Source: Actinomycetes bacterium (GTDB lineage Bacteria; Actinomycetota; Acidimicrobiia; Acidimicrobiales; SZUA-35). From it: a DNA stretch of 28,880 nt. The notes under the pieces are model-generated. The model made no database searches. It was not told where the DNA came from and saw only the letters and a program-made list of their open reading frames with translations. Shown here one piece after another: positions 1-7,905 of this stretch (within the stretch, counting starts at the first letter, position 1; every line of letters begins with the position of its first letter). The stretch is from assembly GCA_024227975.1 (NCBI GenBank), contig JAAETV010000182.1, positions 1 through 28,880 on the forward strand. Reading direction: 5' to 3'. The position numbers and the translations under genes are program-made.

Positions 1-225
1 ATCATGGGCTTGGTGCTGGCCTTCATCACGGCCGGCATCATCGAGGGATTCATCACCCCGAGCCCTCTCCCGACGCTGGCCCGAGTCGGCGTTGGGTTGG
101 CCATCGAGCTCGCTTTCGTCACCTACATCATCGTCTTCGGCCGGCGGGCGGCGTCTGAAGGATTGACCGGGCTGGCGTCCGAAGGCCTGGAGGGCCCAAC
201 GGGCCGAGCCGTCCTCGATCTCTGA
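1..225 (+). CDS. SpoIIM/DUF95-like integral membrane protein, C-terminal fragment
   Basis: Only the 3' end of this gene is in the window; the reading frame is open from base 1 and stops at 223-225. The visible 74 codons hold two hydrophobic helices (about residues 4-18 and 28-46 of the visible part) with the motif IEGFITPSPLP between them, then a short polar tail. The glycine-rich helix followed by E-G-F-x-T-P-S is typical of the end of stage II sporulation protein M (DUF95) proteins. In non-sporulating actinobacteria these sit beside MoxR, DUF58, DUF4129 and RDD genes, and the same partners lie at 2149-7072 here. The methionine codon at base 4 is unlikely to be the true start because SpoIIM proteins are much longer. 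The biochemical role of non-sporulation members is not established. Confidence 0.6.
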   Translation: MMGLVLAFITAGIIEGFITPSPLPTLARVGVGLAIELAFVTYIIVFGRRAASEGLTGLASEGLEGPTGRAVLDL

Positions 226-263
226 TCGAAGCTACTGTTCAGAGTGACTTCGGAGGGAGACCG

Positions 264-1979
264 ATGGCAGGGCAATCACGCGACATCGCCCGGTTCACCG
301 ATGCCAGGCTGATCGGACGAGGGGGCTTCGGCTCCGTCTACCAGGCGACTGATCATGAGCACGGTCGGGAGGTGGCTATCAAGGTGCTTCAGGGGACCCT
401 GGGCGAGACCGAGCGGCGTCGTTTCGATCGGGAGCGCCAGACCATGGGCCGGCTGGGGTCGCACCCCAACATCATGCCGGTCCACGAGTCGGGCTATACC
501 GACGAGGGCGAGGGCTATCTGGTGATGGAGCTGGCCCCCGGAGGGTCACTGGGCGACTGGCTGGAGAACCACAACACCCTCCCGTGGGAGAACGCGGTCT
601 CGGTCATGGCCTCCATCGCCGATGCCACCCAGGCTGCCCACGACCAGGGGGTCCTTCACCGCGATATCAAGCCAGACAACATCCTGATCGACGCCTACAA
701 CAACCCCCGCCTCACCGACTTCGGCATCGCCGCCGTTGCCAGCAATGCCACCGCCACCACCAGTATGACTGCCACCCTGGCCCACGCTGCCCCCGAGGTC
801 CTGCAGGGGATGACCAACACCGAGGCCGTCGACATCTACGCCATCGGTTCCACCCTCCACAATCTGATCGCGGGCTCAGCCCCCTTCGAACGGGCCGACG
901 ACGTTGGGGTGACGGCCATGATGGCCCGTGCTCTGACCGAGCCACCGCCCAGCCTCGTGCCCTACGGAGTACCCGAGGCCGTGGCTCAGGTCGTCCAGCG
1001 AGCCCTGGCCAAGGAACCGACCGGCCGCCAGGCCAAAGCCAGCCAGCTAGCCCAAGAGCTGCGAGTGGCGGCCGCCGGAGGATCACCCCCAGCCGTCCCG
1101 CTACCACCATCGGACGACGTGTCGATCGATCCGAGCTCGGCCCAGACGATGCTGGCCCAGCCCTCAGCAAGTGATGTCGCCAATGCGGGCGGTGTCACCA
1201 ATGTCGGCCATGTCGCCAATGCGGGCGGTGTCATGGGGCAGGGGCCAGCGAGCGGGGCGGAAGGGGAGACCGTGACCATGGGGTCGTCTACCCCCGACCC
1301 GACTCCGAGCCCGTACCCCGCACCCCAACACGCCTCTTTCGCCCCGGCGGAGACTCAGAAGAGGTCTCGGGGGGCCTTGATCGCAGCTGGGGTGGTCGTC
1401 TTGGTCCTTCTCGTGGCCGGTGGTGCGTTGGCCGCCTCCCAAGGGGTCTTCGGTGGAGGCTCGAACACCGAGGCCATCGGTGACTCCGGCCCCGGAGGTG
1501 ACACCGATACTGAAGACGAGACGACCTCCACCGCCTCATCCACCACCGTGACGACCGCCTCGACCAGCTCCACCACCACCCCGACGAGCACCACGACATC
1601 GAGCACAGCCCCCACTACCTCCGCGGCCTCCACTACGGCAACGACGGCAACGACGGCAACGACGGCAACGACCGTCGACACGTGTCAGACGGTGGTACAA
1701 GCCAGGACGTCGAAGTTCAACGTAGAGATCTGCGCCTTTTCCTCCGGCGCCCTCACCTATATCGGTTCGAGTCGCACCTCGAGCGACAACATCAGGCTCG
1801 CCGCCTGCCACCAGGGGAACGGCGTCTTCCTCGCCACCAACGAAGCCCACGAGTACTATGTCGATCTCTCCTCCCAGAAGCTGAGGGTCTATGACCCCGA
1901 CGGGGTACTGATCGTGAACCAGGAGCTGCTGGATCCGATCACGAGTGACCTGAGCGGCCCCTTGCAGTCCTGCTCCTGA
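264..1979 (+). CDS. Membrane-anchored Ser/Thr protein kinase (PknB-like, PASTA-less)
   Basis: A 571-residue Hanks-type kinase. The ATG follows a good ribosome site (GGAGGG at 252-257). Kinase landmarks are intact: glycine loop GRGGFGSVY at 18-26, ATP lysine K40, catalytic HRDIKPDN at 132-139, DFG at 152-154, APE at 176-178. The activation segment between DFG and APE is Thr/Ser rich, which fits autophosphorylation. A proline/alanine-rich juxtamembrane region with a 12-residue tandem repeat follows, then one membrane helix (about 371-391), a Thr/Ser-rich stalk (about 400-472) and a roughly 98-residue exported domain with four cysteines (near 474, 490, 516 and 570), possibly two disulfides. I do not recognise the exported domain; it is not PASTA or NHL. 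The kinase presumably phosphorylates cytoplasmic targets in response to an outside signal. It is downstream of the SpoIIM-like gene and converges on the MoxR/DUF58 operon. Confidence 0.93.
   Translation: MAGQSRDIARFTDARLIGRGGFGSVYQATDHEHGREVAIKVLQGTLGETERRRFDRERQTMGRLGSHPNIMPVHESGYTDEGEGYLVMELAPGGSLGDWLENHNTLPWENAVSVMASIADATQAAHDQGVLHRDIKPDNILIDAYNNPRLTDFGIAAVASNATATTSMTATLAHAAPEVLQGMTNTEAVDIYAIGSTLHNLIAGSAPFERADDVGVTAMMARALTEPPPSLVPYGVPEAVAQVVQRALAKEPTGRQAKASQLAQELRVAAAGGSPPAVPLPPSDDVSIDPSSAQTMLAQPSASDVANAGGVTNVGHVANAGGVMGQGPASGAEGETVTMGSSTPDPTPSPYPAPQHASFAPAETQKRSRGALIAAGVVVLVLLVAGGALAASQGVFGGGSNTEAIGDSGPGGDTDTEDETTSTASSTTVTTASTSSTTTPTSTTTSSTAPTTSAASTTATTATTATTATTVDTCQTVVQARTSKFNVEICAFSSGALTYIGSSRTSSDNIRLAACHQGNGVFLATNEAHEYYVDLSSQKLRVYDPDGVLIVNQELLDPITSDLSGPLQSCS
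1176..1233 (+). repeat. In-frame 36-base repeat in the kinase juxtamembrane region
   Basis: A 22-base sequence at 1176-1197 recurs exactly at 1212-1233, an offset of 36 bases (12 codons). It encodes two VANAGGV blocks separated by a related NVGH segment. The phase-preserving offset points to slippage or unequal crossover within a flexible linker rather than a regulatory element. Confidence 0.85.
1635..1670 (+). repeat. Four tandem 9-base units in the kinase Thr-rich stalk
   Basis: The unit ACGGCAACG is repeated four times without error and encodes consecutive Thr-Ala-Thr triplets just before the exported domain of the kinase. A perfect short tandem array in frame is a likely length-variable site that would alter stalk length without shifting the frame. 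Confidence 0.9.
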
Positions 1980-2148
1980 CGGGCTGTCGCATGCTCTGGC
2001 GCTCCCCCACTGGCGCCTGCATCGTCGGCGGAGAACGAGAGCGGTCAGCCAGGGGGAAGCACTCACACTCTATCGAACACTTGTTCGAGTATCAACGGGC
2101 AGGGTCACCCTGACCCCCCACACCCATACAAGGGGCCATACGAGGGGC
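1980..2148. other. Convergent intergenic region between the kinase and the DUF58 gene
   Basis: A 169-base gap between two genes that converge. It holds an imperfect GC-rich hairpin (GGCGC at 1998-2002 pairing with GCGCC at 2013-2017), a LexA-type palindrome at 2073-2088, and a short palindrome (CAGGGT-C-ACCCTG) at 2100-2112. None is followed by a T-run, so a classical intrinsic terminator is not supported. No convincing small gene is present; a minus-strand frame starting with GTG at 2066 runs antisense into the kinase and looks like a shadow. Confidence 0.6.
2073..2088. promoter_or_regulatory. LexA-type SOS box palindrome
   Basis: The 16-base sequence TCGAACACTTGTTCGA is a perfect inverted repeat of TCGAAC around a 4-base spacer. 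It matches the TCGAAC-N4-GTTCGA consensus known for mycobacterial and related LexA repressors. Its place between two convergent stop codons is odd, because LexA normally sits at promoters. It could alternatively be a short hairpin (6-bp stem, 4-base loop) at the convergent 3' ends. The match is seen; LexA binding is inference. Confidence 0.45.
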
Positions 2149-3504
2149 TCAGAGCCGACCGGCAGCCTTGGCGTCGAGGTAGACCTCGCCCAGGGTCGAC
2201 GAGAAGCGAGCCGGCTCGGTGTCGACCACGATCGTGCCCATGGCCCGGAGCCTGGCCGCCACCACCTCCCGGTCGTTGAGAGCCGCGACCGAGGCCGAGC
2301 GGAGGAAGGCACCGTCTTCGTCGTTGGTCGTGGCCCCGGTCCAGTGGACGACATCGGGATCGCGTAGAGCAGCGATCACCACGATGTGGGTTCTGATCAG
2401 GAGGGGGAGGGCCGGCATGAGGAATTGCTCGATGGCTTCACGACCCAGCTCGGTCAGGATCACCAGGAAGGCCCGGCGTCGGTAGCGAGCCAGAACATGG
2501 GTTGCCGCCTGCTGATAGTTCGACTCAGCCAGAGCAGGTTCCAGATCGAAGAGGGTCTCGGTCACAGTGGCCCGCTGGGAGCGACGATTCGAAGGCTCGA
2601 TCGAGGCATTGATTCCGGTGTCGAAGGCAAGCAGGCCCATCCGGTCGCCGAGCCCGGTTGCCAGCTCGGCCAGGAGCATGGCCCCATCCATGGCGTGCTC
2701 CAGGCGGGGGACCCCATCGACCCGCCCGGCCATGGTGCGGCCCGAGTCGAGGAGGCACAACACAGTCTGGTTCCGTTCGGCCCGGTAGGTACGGACGATG
2801 GGGCGTTGGGAGCGGGCTGTCGCCGCCCAGTCAATCCGACGGGTCTCGTCGTCAGGGGTCAGTTCTCGCAAGCTGTCGAACTCGGTTCCCCCTCCCCCGA
2901 CCCGAGCCGAACGGATCCCGATCTCCAACGTCCTGGCCCGCCTCAAGATCAGCTCGGCGTCGCGAGCAGACCGAAACGGGGGGATCACCTTGAACATGGT
3001 CGGCTCATTGCGGCGCCGCTGCTTGTTGACCAGGCCCAGTGGGCCCGAGGTTCGCACCACGATCTCGGCCGGCTCGAAGCGGCCCCGGCGGGTGGGGACG
3101 AGGGGGATCGTGGCTCGCACCATCCCCTGCTGGGGCAGGGCGACGGTCACCCGGCGAGTGGCCGCTCGAAGCGATGGGGCCAGCTGGTCGGCCACCCGAA
3201 CCTGCGACGATGCCCCCCACCGCCGTTGGCCGACCTTTGGCTCGACCTCGAGGGTGATGGCCGACTCGACATCCAAGGTCATGAGGCGAGGATGGACACG
3301 ACGGACCTGGACCGTGGCCGGCCCCGGAGCCAAGACACCATCGACCACAGCCAAGGCCAACAACACCCCGTTCACACCAACGAAGCGCACATCGAAGCCG
3401 ACACCCAACATGTCGAGGCGGCCCAGGTCAGGGAGCAGCCAGAGCCCGATCGAGACCGCCGCCGCCAACACGACCAGACGACGGGTGGGAACGGGAAAGG
3501 TCAC
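2149..3504 (-). CDS. DUF58 domain protein (VWA-like partner of MoxR)
   Basis: About 451 residues from the GTG at 3504, which lies just after the MoxR stop; an upstream ATG at 3576 would overlap MoxR by 50 bases and add an arginine/serine-rich stretch that does not look like the family. Two hydrophobic segments near the N-terminus (about 10-22 and 36-56) anchor it in the membrane. The DUF58 signature is clear: RRIDWAATAR at about 220-230 followed by an E-R-N strand and a LDSGRTMAG segment resembling a degenerate MIDAS of von Willebrand A domains. DUF58 proteins are consistently paired with MoxR ATPases and are thought to act with them in maturation or assembly of target complexes. It is the last gene of the five-gene minus-strand operon. 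Confidence 0.88.
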   Translation of the reverse strand: MTFPVPTRRLVVLAAAVSIGLWLLPDLGRLDMLGVGFDVRFVGVNGVLLALAVVDGVLAPGPATVQVRRVHPRLMTLDVESAITLEVEPKVGQRRWGASSQVRVADQLAPSLRAATRRVTVALPQQGMVRATIPLVPTRRGRFEPAEIVVRTSGPLGLVNKQRRRNEPTMFKVIPPFRSARDAELILRRARTLEIGIRSARVGGGGTEFDSLRELTPDDETRRIDWAATARSQRPIVRTYRAERNQTVLCLLDSGRTMAGRVDGVPRLEHAMDGAMLLAELATGLGDRMGLLAFDTGINASIEPSNRRSQRATVTETLFDLEPALAESNYQQAATHVLARYRRRAFLVILTELGREAIEQFLMPALPLLIRTHIVVIAALRDPDVVHWTGATTNDEDGAFLRSASVAALNDREVVAARLRAMGTIVVDTEPARFSSTLGEVYLDAKAAGRL

Positions 3505-3526
3505 TGGGCCAAGCCCACGGCTGGGG

Positions 3527-4504
3527 TCACGGGGTCGCGACCTGGGACAGGACTCCGTCGAGGACCCGATCGGCATCGATCCCCTCGATCTCCAACTCGG
3601 GACGGACCAGTACCCGATGACGCAGTGTCGGCCTGGCCATCATCTTCACCTCATCAGGGGTCACGAAGGGGCGGCCGTTGAGCCAGGCCCAGGCCTTCGA
3701 CGTCTTCAACAGGGCGGCGGCACCGCGGGGTGAGACCCCGAGCGAGAGTGATGGGGATTGGCGGGTAGCCCGGATGAGGTCGATGATGTAGCGCAGCACA
3801 GGTTCCTCGACGACGGTGGCATCGACCTGGCGTTGGGCCTCGGCCAGGGTGGTGGCGTCAGCGACCGCAGCGACCCCGGCTGCCACCGGGTCATGGGGGT
3901 CGAGTCCGTGATGGTGGCGTCGGATGATCTCAACCTCGTCCTCGGCCGACGGGTAGTCCACCAGGAGCTTCAGCAGGAACCGGTCGAGCTGGGCCTCGGG
4001 GAGGGGGTACGTACCCTCGTACTCGATGGGGTTCTGGGTGGCGATGACCACGAAGGGATCAGGGAGTGGCCTCGAGGTGCCATCGATCGAGACCTGACCC
4101 TCCTCCATGGCTTCCAGCAAGGCGGCCTGAGTCTTGGGTGGGGTGCGGTTGATCTCGTCGGCCAGGAGCAGGTTGGTGAACACCGGGCCAGGTCGGAAGC
4201 GGAAGTTCCCCTGGTCGAAGACCATCTGGCCGATCACATCCGATGGCATCAAGTCGGGGGTGAACTGGACCCGGGTGGTCTCCAAGCTCATCGAAGCAGC
4301 GAGTGATTTGACCAGCAGGGTCTTGGCCACACCAGGCACCCCTTCGAGCATGACGTGACCTCGGGCCAAGATGGCGCACAACATGCCAGCCAGGACATCG
4401 AGCTGACCCACCACGACCTTGGCCACCTCGGTGTGAATAGCTACCAGGTTGGTCAGTACCTGAGGCTCAGCGGGCCCTGGGGTCGGTGGTGGGTAGTCGG
4501 TCAC
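3527..4504 (-). CDS. MoxR family AAA+ ATPase
   Basis: 325 residues, normal for MoxR. The GTG start at 4504 has GGAGG six bases upstream and overlaps the DUF4350 stop (GTGA), so translation is probably coupled. Walker A is GVPGVAKT at 55-62, Walker B LLLADE at 112-117 followed by the family's [16 protein letters not shown] segment, sensor 1 in IATQNP near 154-159, and the LDRF arginine at about 175. The C-terminal part is the AAA lid domain. MoxR ATPases act as chaperone-like remodelers together with VWA/DUF58 partners; here the partner is the next gene. The client cannot be read from the sequence. Confidence 0.96.
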   Translation of the reverse strand: MTDYPPPTPGPAEPQVLTNLVAIHTEVAKVVVGQLDVLAGMLCAILARGHVMLEGVPGVAKTLLVKSLAASMSLETTRVQFTPDLMPSDVIGQMVFDQGNFRFRPGPVFTNLLLADEINRTPPKTQAALLEAMEEGQVSIDGTSRPLPDPFVVIATQNPIEYEGTYPLPEAQLDRFLLKLLVDYPSAEDEVEIIRRHHHGLDPHDPVAAGVAAVADATTLAEAQRQVDATVVEEPVLRYIIDLIRATRQSPSLSLGVSPRGAAALLKTSKAWAWLNGRPFVTPDEVKMMARPTLRHRVLVRPELEIEGIDADRVLDGVLSQVATP

Positions 4505-5607
4505 GTCGGTCCTCCAACTGATTGCAGATCATCGTCGGCCAGAGCCGTGTTGATGGCGTCGATCGCCGCCATCAGGTCGATCAGGTCCTGACGGGTGTTG
4601 GCCCTAGGAGCAATCAAGGCCCTGGCCACAATGGCTCGGTCATGGCCCGTTGCTTCGCTGATCATCGAGATCAGCTCATCGACAGGAAGCTCAGGTGACA
4701 CCTTCAATCGGCGGCGGAGCTGGCGATCGAAGTCGGTCCGCAGGATCTGGTCGGCCCGGCCATGGCCTCCCGTCCGCCGCTGGAGCTCCGCGGCCGCTCT
4801 GACCAGGAGTGAACCTGGCAGCTCAACGGGTTGGGGTTCGGCCACCGGCCGACCGAAGCGGCGACTGCGCCAGACCACATAGAGGCCGAAGGCAACCAGG
4901 AGCTGGATTCCCGTCCATCGAGCAGATGTGGGGATCAGATCACTCAGCGTCTTCGACCCTGGGGTCAGGACGGGATCGAACAGTACCGAGATGGCTGAAC
5001 TGTCGGCCGGGTTGGACAACAATGTCTCGACCGCAAGCACAGCGTTGTCGGCCTCGTCCAGGTTCTGGTTGACGAGAGCTAGGCCGCCACCGATGGCAAT
5101 CACCCTCCCATCACCCACCTGGCGCACATGGAGATAGGCACCATCACCGTCGGTGAAGCATCGATCGACACTCTCGTCGATCTCGTATAGGAGGAAGGCA
5201 TTGGCCTCGAGGGTGAGCCCTTCAAGCCCAGGGATGGTACAAGCCCCCGAATGGATCGAGTCCTGAACGCCAACCGACGGGTCCACCAGGTCGGGCGCCA
5301 GCGAAGAGCTCGGGTCGGTGATGACCAGGGTGCCACCGTTACCGATCCACTCGTTCAGCTCCTGACGTTGGGTGGGCGTGAGCTGGTCAATCAGAACCAG
5401 GACCGTCGTGGTGTCAGACCCGGGAAGGCCGAAGTCGACCTCGGCCCCGAAGGTCTCGACCAGATCGATGAGAGCAAGTGTTCCGAACCCGCCGGTCGAC
5501 TCCGGATCAAGGGGTCGACCGGTCTCGTTGCGCCGACCCGAGGTGATGATGGCCACCCCGAACAGGATCACGGCCAGCACGACCCAGAAGAGGCTCCGCC
5601 GGCTCAT
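4501..5607 (-). CDS. DUF4350 domain membrane protein
   Basis: 368 residues. An N-terminal membrane helix (about 6-23), then an exported segment with the DUF4350 pattern: a [16 protein letters not shown] block at 42-57, a [12 protein letters not shown] strand and [16 protein letters not shown] at 91-106, which resembles a GATase-like fold. A second helix lies at about 232-246, leaving a cytoplasmic tail of about 120 residues. Two cysteines (C123 and C150) lie in the exported part. DUF4350 proteins are a standard member of actinobacterial MoxR/DUF58/DUF4129 operons; the function is unknown. Its ATG overlaps the DUF4129 stop by four bases (ATGA). Confidence 0.85.
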   Translation of the reverse strand: MSRRSLFWVVLAVILFGVAIITSGRRNETGRPLDPESTGGFGTLALIDLVETFGAEVDFGLPGSDTTTVLVLIDQLTPTQRQELNEWIGNGGTLVITDPSSSLAPDLVDPSVGVQDSIHSGACTIPGLEGLTLEANAFLLYEIDESVDRCFTDGDGAYLHVRQVGDGRVIAIGGGLALVNQNLDEADNAVLAVETLLSNPADSSAISVLFDPVLTPGSKTLSDLIPTSARWTGIQLLVAFGLYVVWRSRRFGRPVAEPQPVELPGSLLVRAAAELQRRTGGHGRADQILRTDFDRQLRRRLKVSPELPVDELISMISEATGHDRAIVARALIAPRANTRQDLIDLMAAIDAINTALADDDLQSVGGPT

Positions 5608-6242
5608 GCCCGGGACCGACCCGATCGGTTCGTTCCCACTACGACCTGATCGGCGCCGGCCATGGCCGCGGCATCAGGCTGATCCGCCGCCTGACCCCCG
5701 AACCAGACCTGCTCGTAGCAGTCGGTCGCCCCTTCGAAGCTGGCAACTCGCTCCGGTTCGGCCTTGGCCGCGGCGCTGAACGTCGTCCGGTGCTCACCGC
5801 TGGTGACCGAGCGGTCGGCCGACAGCTCGTCGCTGGCGGCCAAGCCGGCGGTGAGGGCCCGGTAGCGGGCGTAGACGGCCCGCCTCCATTGGCCCGCCTG
5901 TTCAGCCTCGGTCGCCCGAGATAACCATTCGGCTCGATCCGGGGATCGGGTGTCGACGGTCTCGATCTCCACCCCCACCAGCCCCTGCGAGGAGCCCAGC
6001 CGACCCCAACGATTGTGGCGCACCAGGAAGTAGAGAGCGAGGCACACCCCGAACCCGAGCACCAGGTAGCCGAACCAGAGGCCGCGGCCACCACCGAAGG
6101 CGACGGACAGGAACTGCCCGAGCTCCTCGAAGAGCCGGTCGAGGATGCGCTCGACCAGGGTCGGTGGCTCCTCCCTGAACTCGCGTCGAGAGAGGATCTC
6201 ATCGGCGGTGTCTCGGGCCCGCTCCGGATCGATGTCGCTCAT
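5604..6242 (-). CDS. DUF4129 domain protein
   Basis: 212 residues. An N-terminal cytoplasmic or exported stretch (1-54) rich in charged residues precedes one membrane helix (about 55-74) and a C-terminal DUF4129-type helical domain: YRALTAGLAASDELSADRSVTSGEH at roughly 128-152, kept here as positions with key residues Y128, L137 and T147, then a typical ending with F-x-x-A-x-x-x-Y-E-x-V-W-F-G. This domain occurs with MoxR modules and in some transglutaminase-like proteins. Start and stop both overlap neighbours by four bases, so the operon is tightly coupled. Role unknown. Confidence 0.82.
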   Translation of the reverse strand: MSDIDPERARDTADEILSRREFREEPPTLVERILDRLFEELGQFLSVAFGGGRGLWFGYLVLGFGVCLALYFLVRHNRWGRLGSSQGLVGVEIETVDTRSPDRAEWLSRATEAEQAGQWRRAVYARYRALTAGLAASDELSADRSVTSGEHRTTFSAAAKAEPERVASFEGATDCYEQVWFGGQAADQPDAAAMAGADQVVVGTNRSGRSRA

Positions 6243-7072
6243 AGACCGAACTGGGCCTCAATCCGCCGCTCTAGGTCGAGGCCCTCGGTTCGGAATCGGA
6301 TGTCGAGGTAGGTCAGGCACATTGTCGCCCCCGTCACGGGAATGAGGATGATGGAGGTGAGCAGGTTGGCCACCACAATCAGCGGCCAGGCCCGATCGGG
6401 TCCGATGAGCAGAGCACCGGCTTGAGGCAGGGTACCGACCGCGGTCGAGACCCCGTACTGGACGAGACCGAGCAACAAGATGATGCCGATGACCGAGCCC
6501 GTTCGCCGCTTGACCAGCTCCCACGATCGCTTCATCGACTCCACCGGCCCTAGCTTCTCTATGGCCAACACCGGCGACGTCAAAGAGCTCAACACGATGA
6601 CGGCCAGTCCAGGCAGGATCAGGAGGATGAGACCGAGCAGTTGGAGCAGATGGATGACGACGAAGGCACCAAGGATCGCTCCCATCCGGCGGACAGTGAA
6701 AGCAAGAGCCTCGATCGCGGTCGGATCACGCCCTTCGAACCAACCGTGGACGACCCGGCTGACAGCCACCCCGGCGATGGCAGTCACCAGAAGGCCCAGG
6801 AACTGGCCGATCACAGCGCCCAGGTCGAAGATCGAGGTCGACTCCGAGACCTCCTGAGCCACGGTTGGATCGTTCATCATGTCGAAGAAGGAGGCCCCGC
6901 CCAGATCATCTCTGGCCACCCACCCCTGGAAGAGGCTGAGGGGGATGATGAGGCCGGCCACGATGGCGACGATGGTGCGTGCCCGCTGGCGCAGCGCACC
7001 GAAGGCACCGTCCAGCAAGTCGATCACGCCGAGGGGGCCCTCGCTGATCGGTTGTGGTGATCCGGTCGACAT
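6239..7072 (-). CDS. Polytopic membrane protein, first gene of the MoxR operon
   Basis: 277 residues from the ATG at 7072; a TTG two codons earlier (7078) is possible but has no better ribosome site. The N-terminus PLGVIDLLDGAFGALRQR is a conserved cytoplasmic start seen in membrane proteins of the glycerophosphoryl diester phosphodiesterase membrane-domain type, which in actinobacteria often head MoxR/DUF4129 operons. Five to six hydrophobic segments follow, including a glycine/leucine-rich pair in the middle and a final helix before IRFRTEGLDLERRIE at the C-terminus. No catalytic motif is seen. The downstream stop overlaps the DUF4129 ATG. Confidence 0.78.
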   Translation of the reverse strand: MSTGSPQPISEGPLGVIDLLDGAFGALRQRARTIVAIVAGLIIPLSLFQGWVARDDLGGASFFDMMNDPTVAQEVSESTSIFDLGAVIGQFLGLLVTAIAGVAVSRVVHGWFEGRDPTAIEALAFTVRRMGAILGAFVVIHLLQLLGLILLILPGLAVIVLSSLTSPVLAIEKLGPVESMKRSWELVKRRTGSVIGIILLLGLVQYGVSTAVGTLPQAGALLIGPDRAWPLIVVANLLTSIILIPVTGATMCLTYLDIRFRTEGLDLERRIEAQFGL

Positions 7073-7132
7073 CGCCAACCATTGTGGCCCCGTTTCGACC
7101 CATCAGTGCCCCCAAGTGGCCATGATGATCAG

Positions 7133-7891
7133 ATGAGCAATCCTGGTGCCTACGGCGAAGCCTTCGCCGATGTCTACGACCACTGGTACCAGGACGTGAC
7201 CGACGCCGAGGCAACGGCACGGTTCGTGGCCCAGCGCTGCCCATCGCGGCTCGTGGTCGAGGTCGGGGTTGGCACCGGCCGCCTGGCTGCCACCCTCCTC
7301 GATCAGGGCCTCACCGTGATCGGCGTCGATGCCTCCACCTCCATGCTGGCCCGCTGCCAGGCTCGGGGATTCGGCCCCCGCCTCCACCTCGTCCTGGCCG
7401 ACATGGCCGCCATGCCAATCGCCGATTCGGATCACACCGGAGGCGGAGCCTCGGTCGGGGCAGTGCTGATCGCATTCAATACCTTGTTCAACCTGCCATC
7501 CGAGAGCGGGCAACGGGCTGTGTTCCAGCAGGCGGCTCACATGCTCGACGCCGGCGGGGCCCTCATCACCGAGACTCTCGACGCCGACACCCTCGATCGT
7601 CAGGCCGGGATGTCAGTGGGAGTCAGGAACCGAGATGACGAAGCCCTGACAGTGGTGGCGACCGAGGTCGACCCCGAAGCCCAGACGATCGTCGGCCGCC
7701 ATGTGGCCATCAGCAACACCGGGATCGACATTCGCCCCTGGACCTTGCGCTGGTCGACGGTCGACCAGCTCGATGACTACGCCGATGCTGCCGGACTGGT
7801 GCTGACCGAGCGCTACCCCGACTGGACCGGCCGACCGACCTCATCCAGCTCAGGAGTCTACATCTCGGTGTACCAGCGGGCCCGGAAGTGA
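7133..7891 (+). CDS. Class I SAM-dependent methyltransferase
   Basis: 252 residues from the ATG at 7133 (MSNPGAYGEAFADVYDHWY). An earlier in-frame ATG at 7082 would lie close to the divergent membrane-protein gene and add a non-conserved leader. The SAM-binding motif I is VVEVGVGTGRLAATL (about 41-55), followed by VIGVDAS for the acidic ribose contact. The Rossmann core is of the methyltransferase-25/11 type. The C-terminal half contains the strand-rich RPWTLRWSTVDQLDDYADAAGLVL, given here by position (about 202-225), typical of small-molecule methyltransferases. The substrate cannot be deduced. The gene converges on the SMP-30-like gene with only 14 bases between stops. Confidence 0.88.
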   Translation: MSNPGAYGEAFADVYDHWYQDVTDAEATARFVAQRCPSRLVVEVGVGTGRLAATLLDQGLTVIGVDASTSMLARCQARGFGPRLHLVLADMAAMPIADSDHTGGGASVGAVLIAFNTLFNLPSESGQRAVFQQAAHMLDAGGALITETLDADTLDRQAGMSVGVRNRDDEALTVVATEVDPEAQTIVGRHVAISNTGIDIRPWTLRWSTVDQLDDYADAAGLVLTERYPDWTGRPTSSSSGVYISVYQRARK

Positions 7892-7905
7892 GCCAGGGGC
7901 CAGAT

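Noticed and set aside
1998..2017. GC-rich hairpin after the kinase as an intrinsic terminator
   Set aside because: Five-base stem with a ten-base loop and no T-run; not enough to call a terminator.
1536..2066. Minus-strand frame starting with GTG just beside the LexA-type box
   Set aside because: Tempting as an SOS-controlled gene, but almost all of it is antisense to the kinase and ends in an Arg/Gly/Cys-rich low-complexity tail; no ribosome site or domain is visible.
2386..3681. Plus-strand open frame (431 codons) across DUF58 and the end of moxR
   Set aside because: Antisense to two well-supported genes; composition is Arg/Gly/Asp/His rich without domain or membrane pattern.
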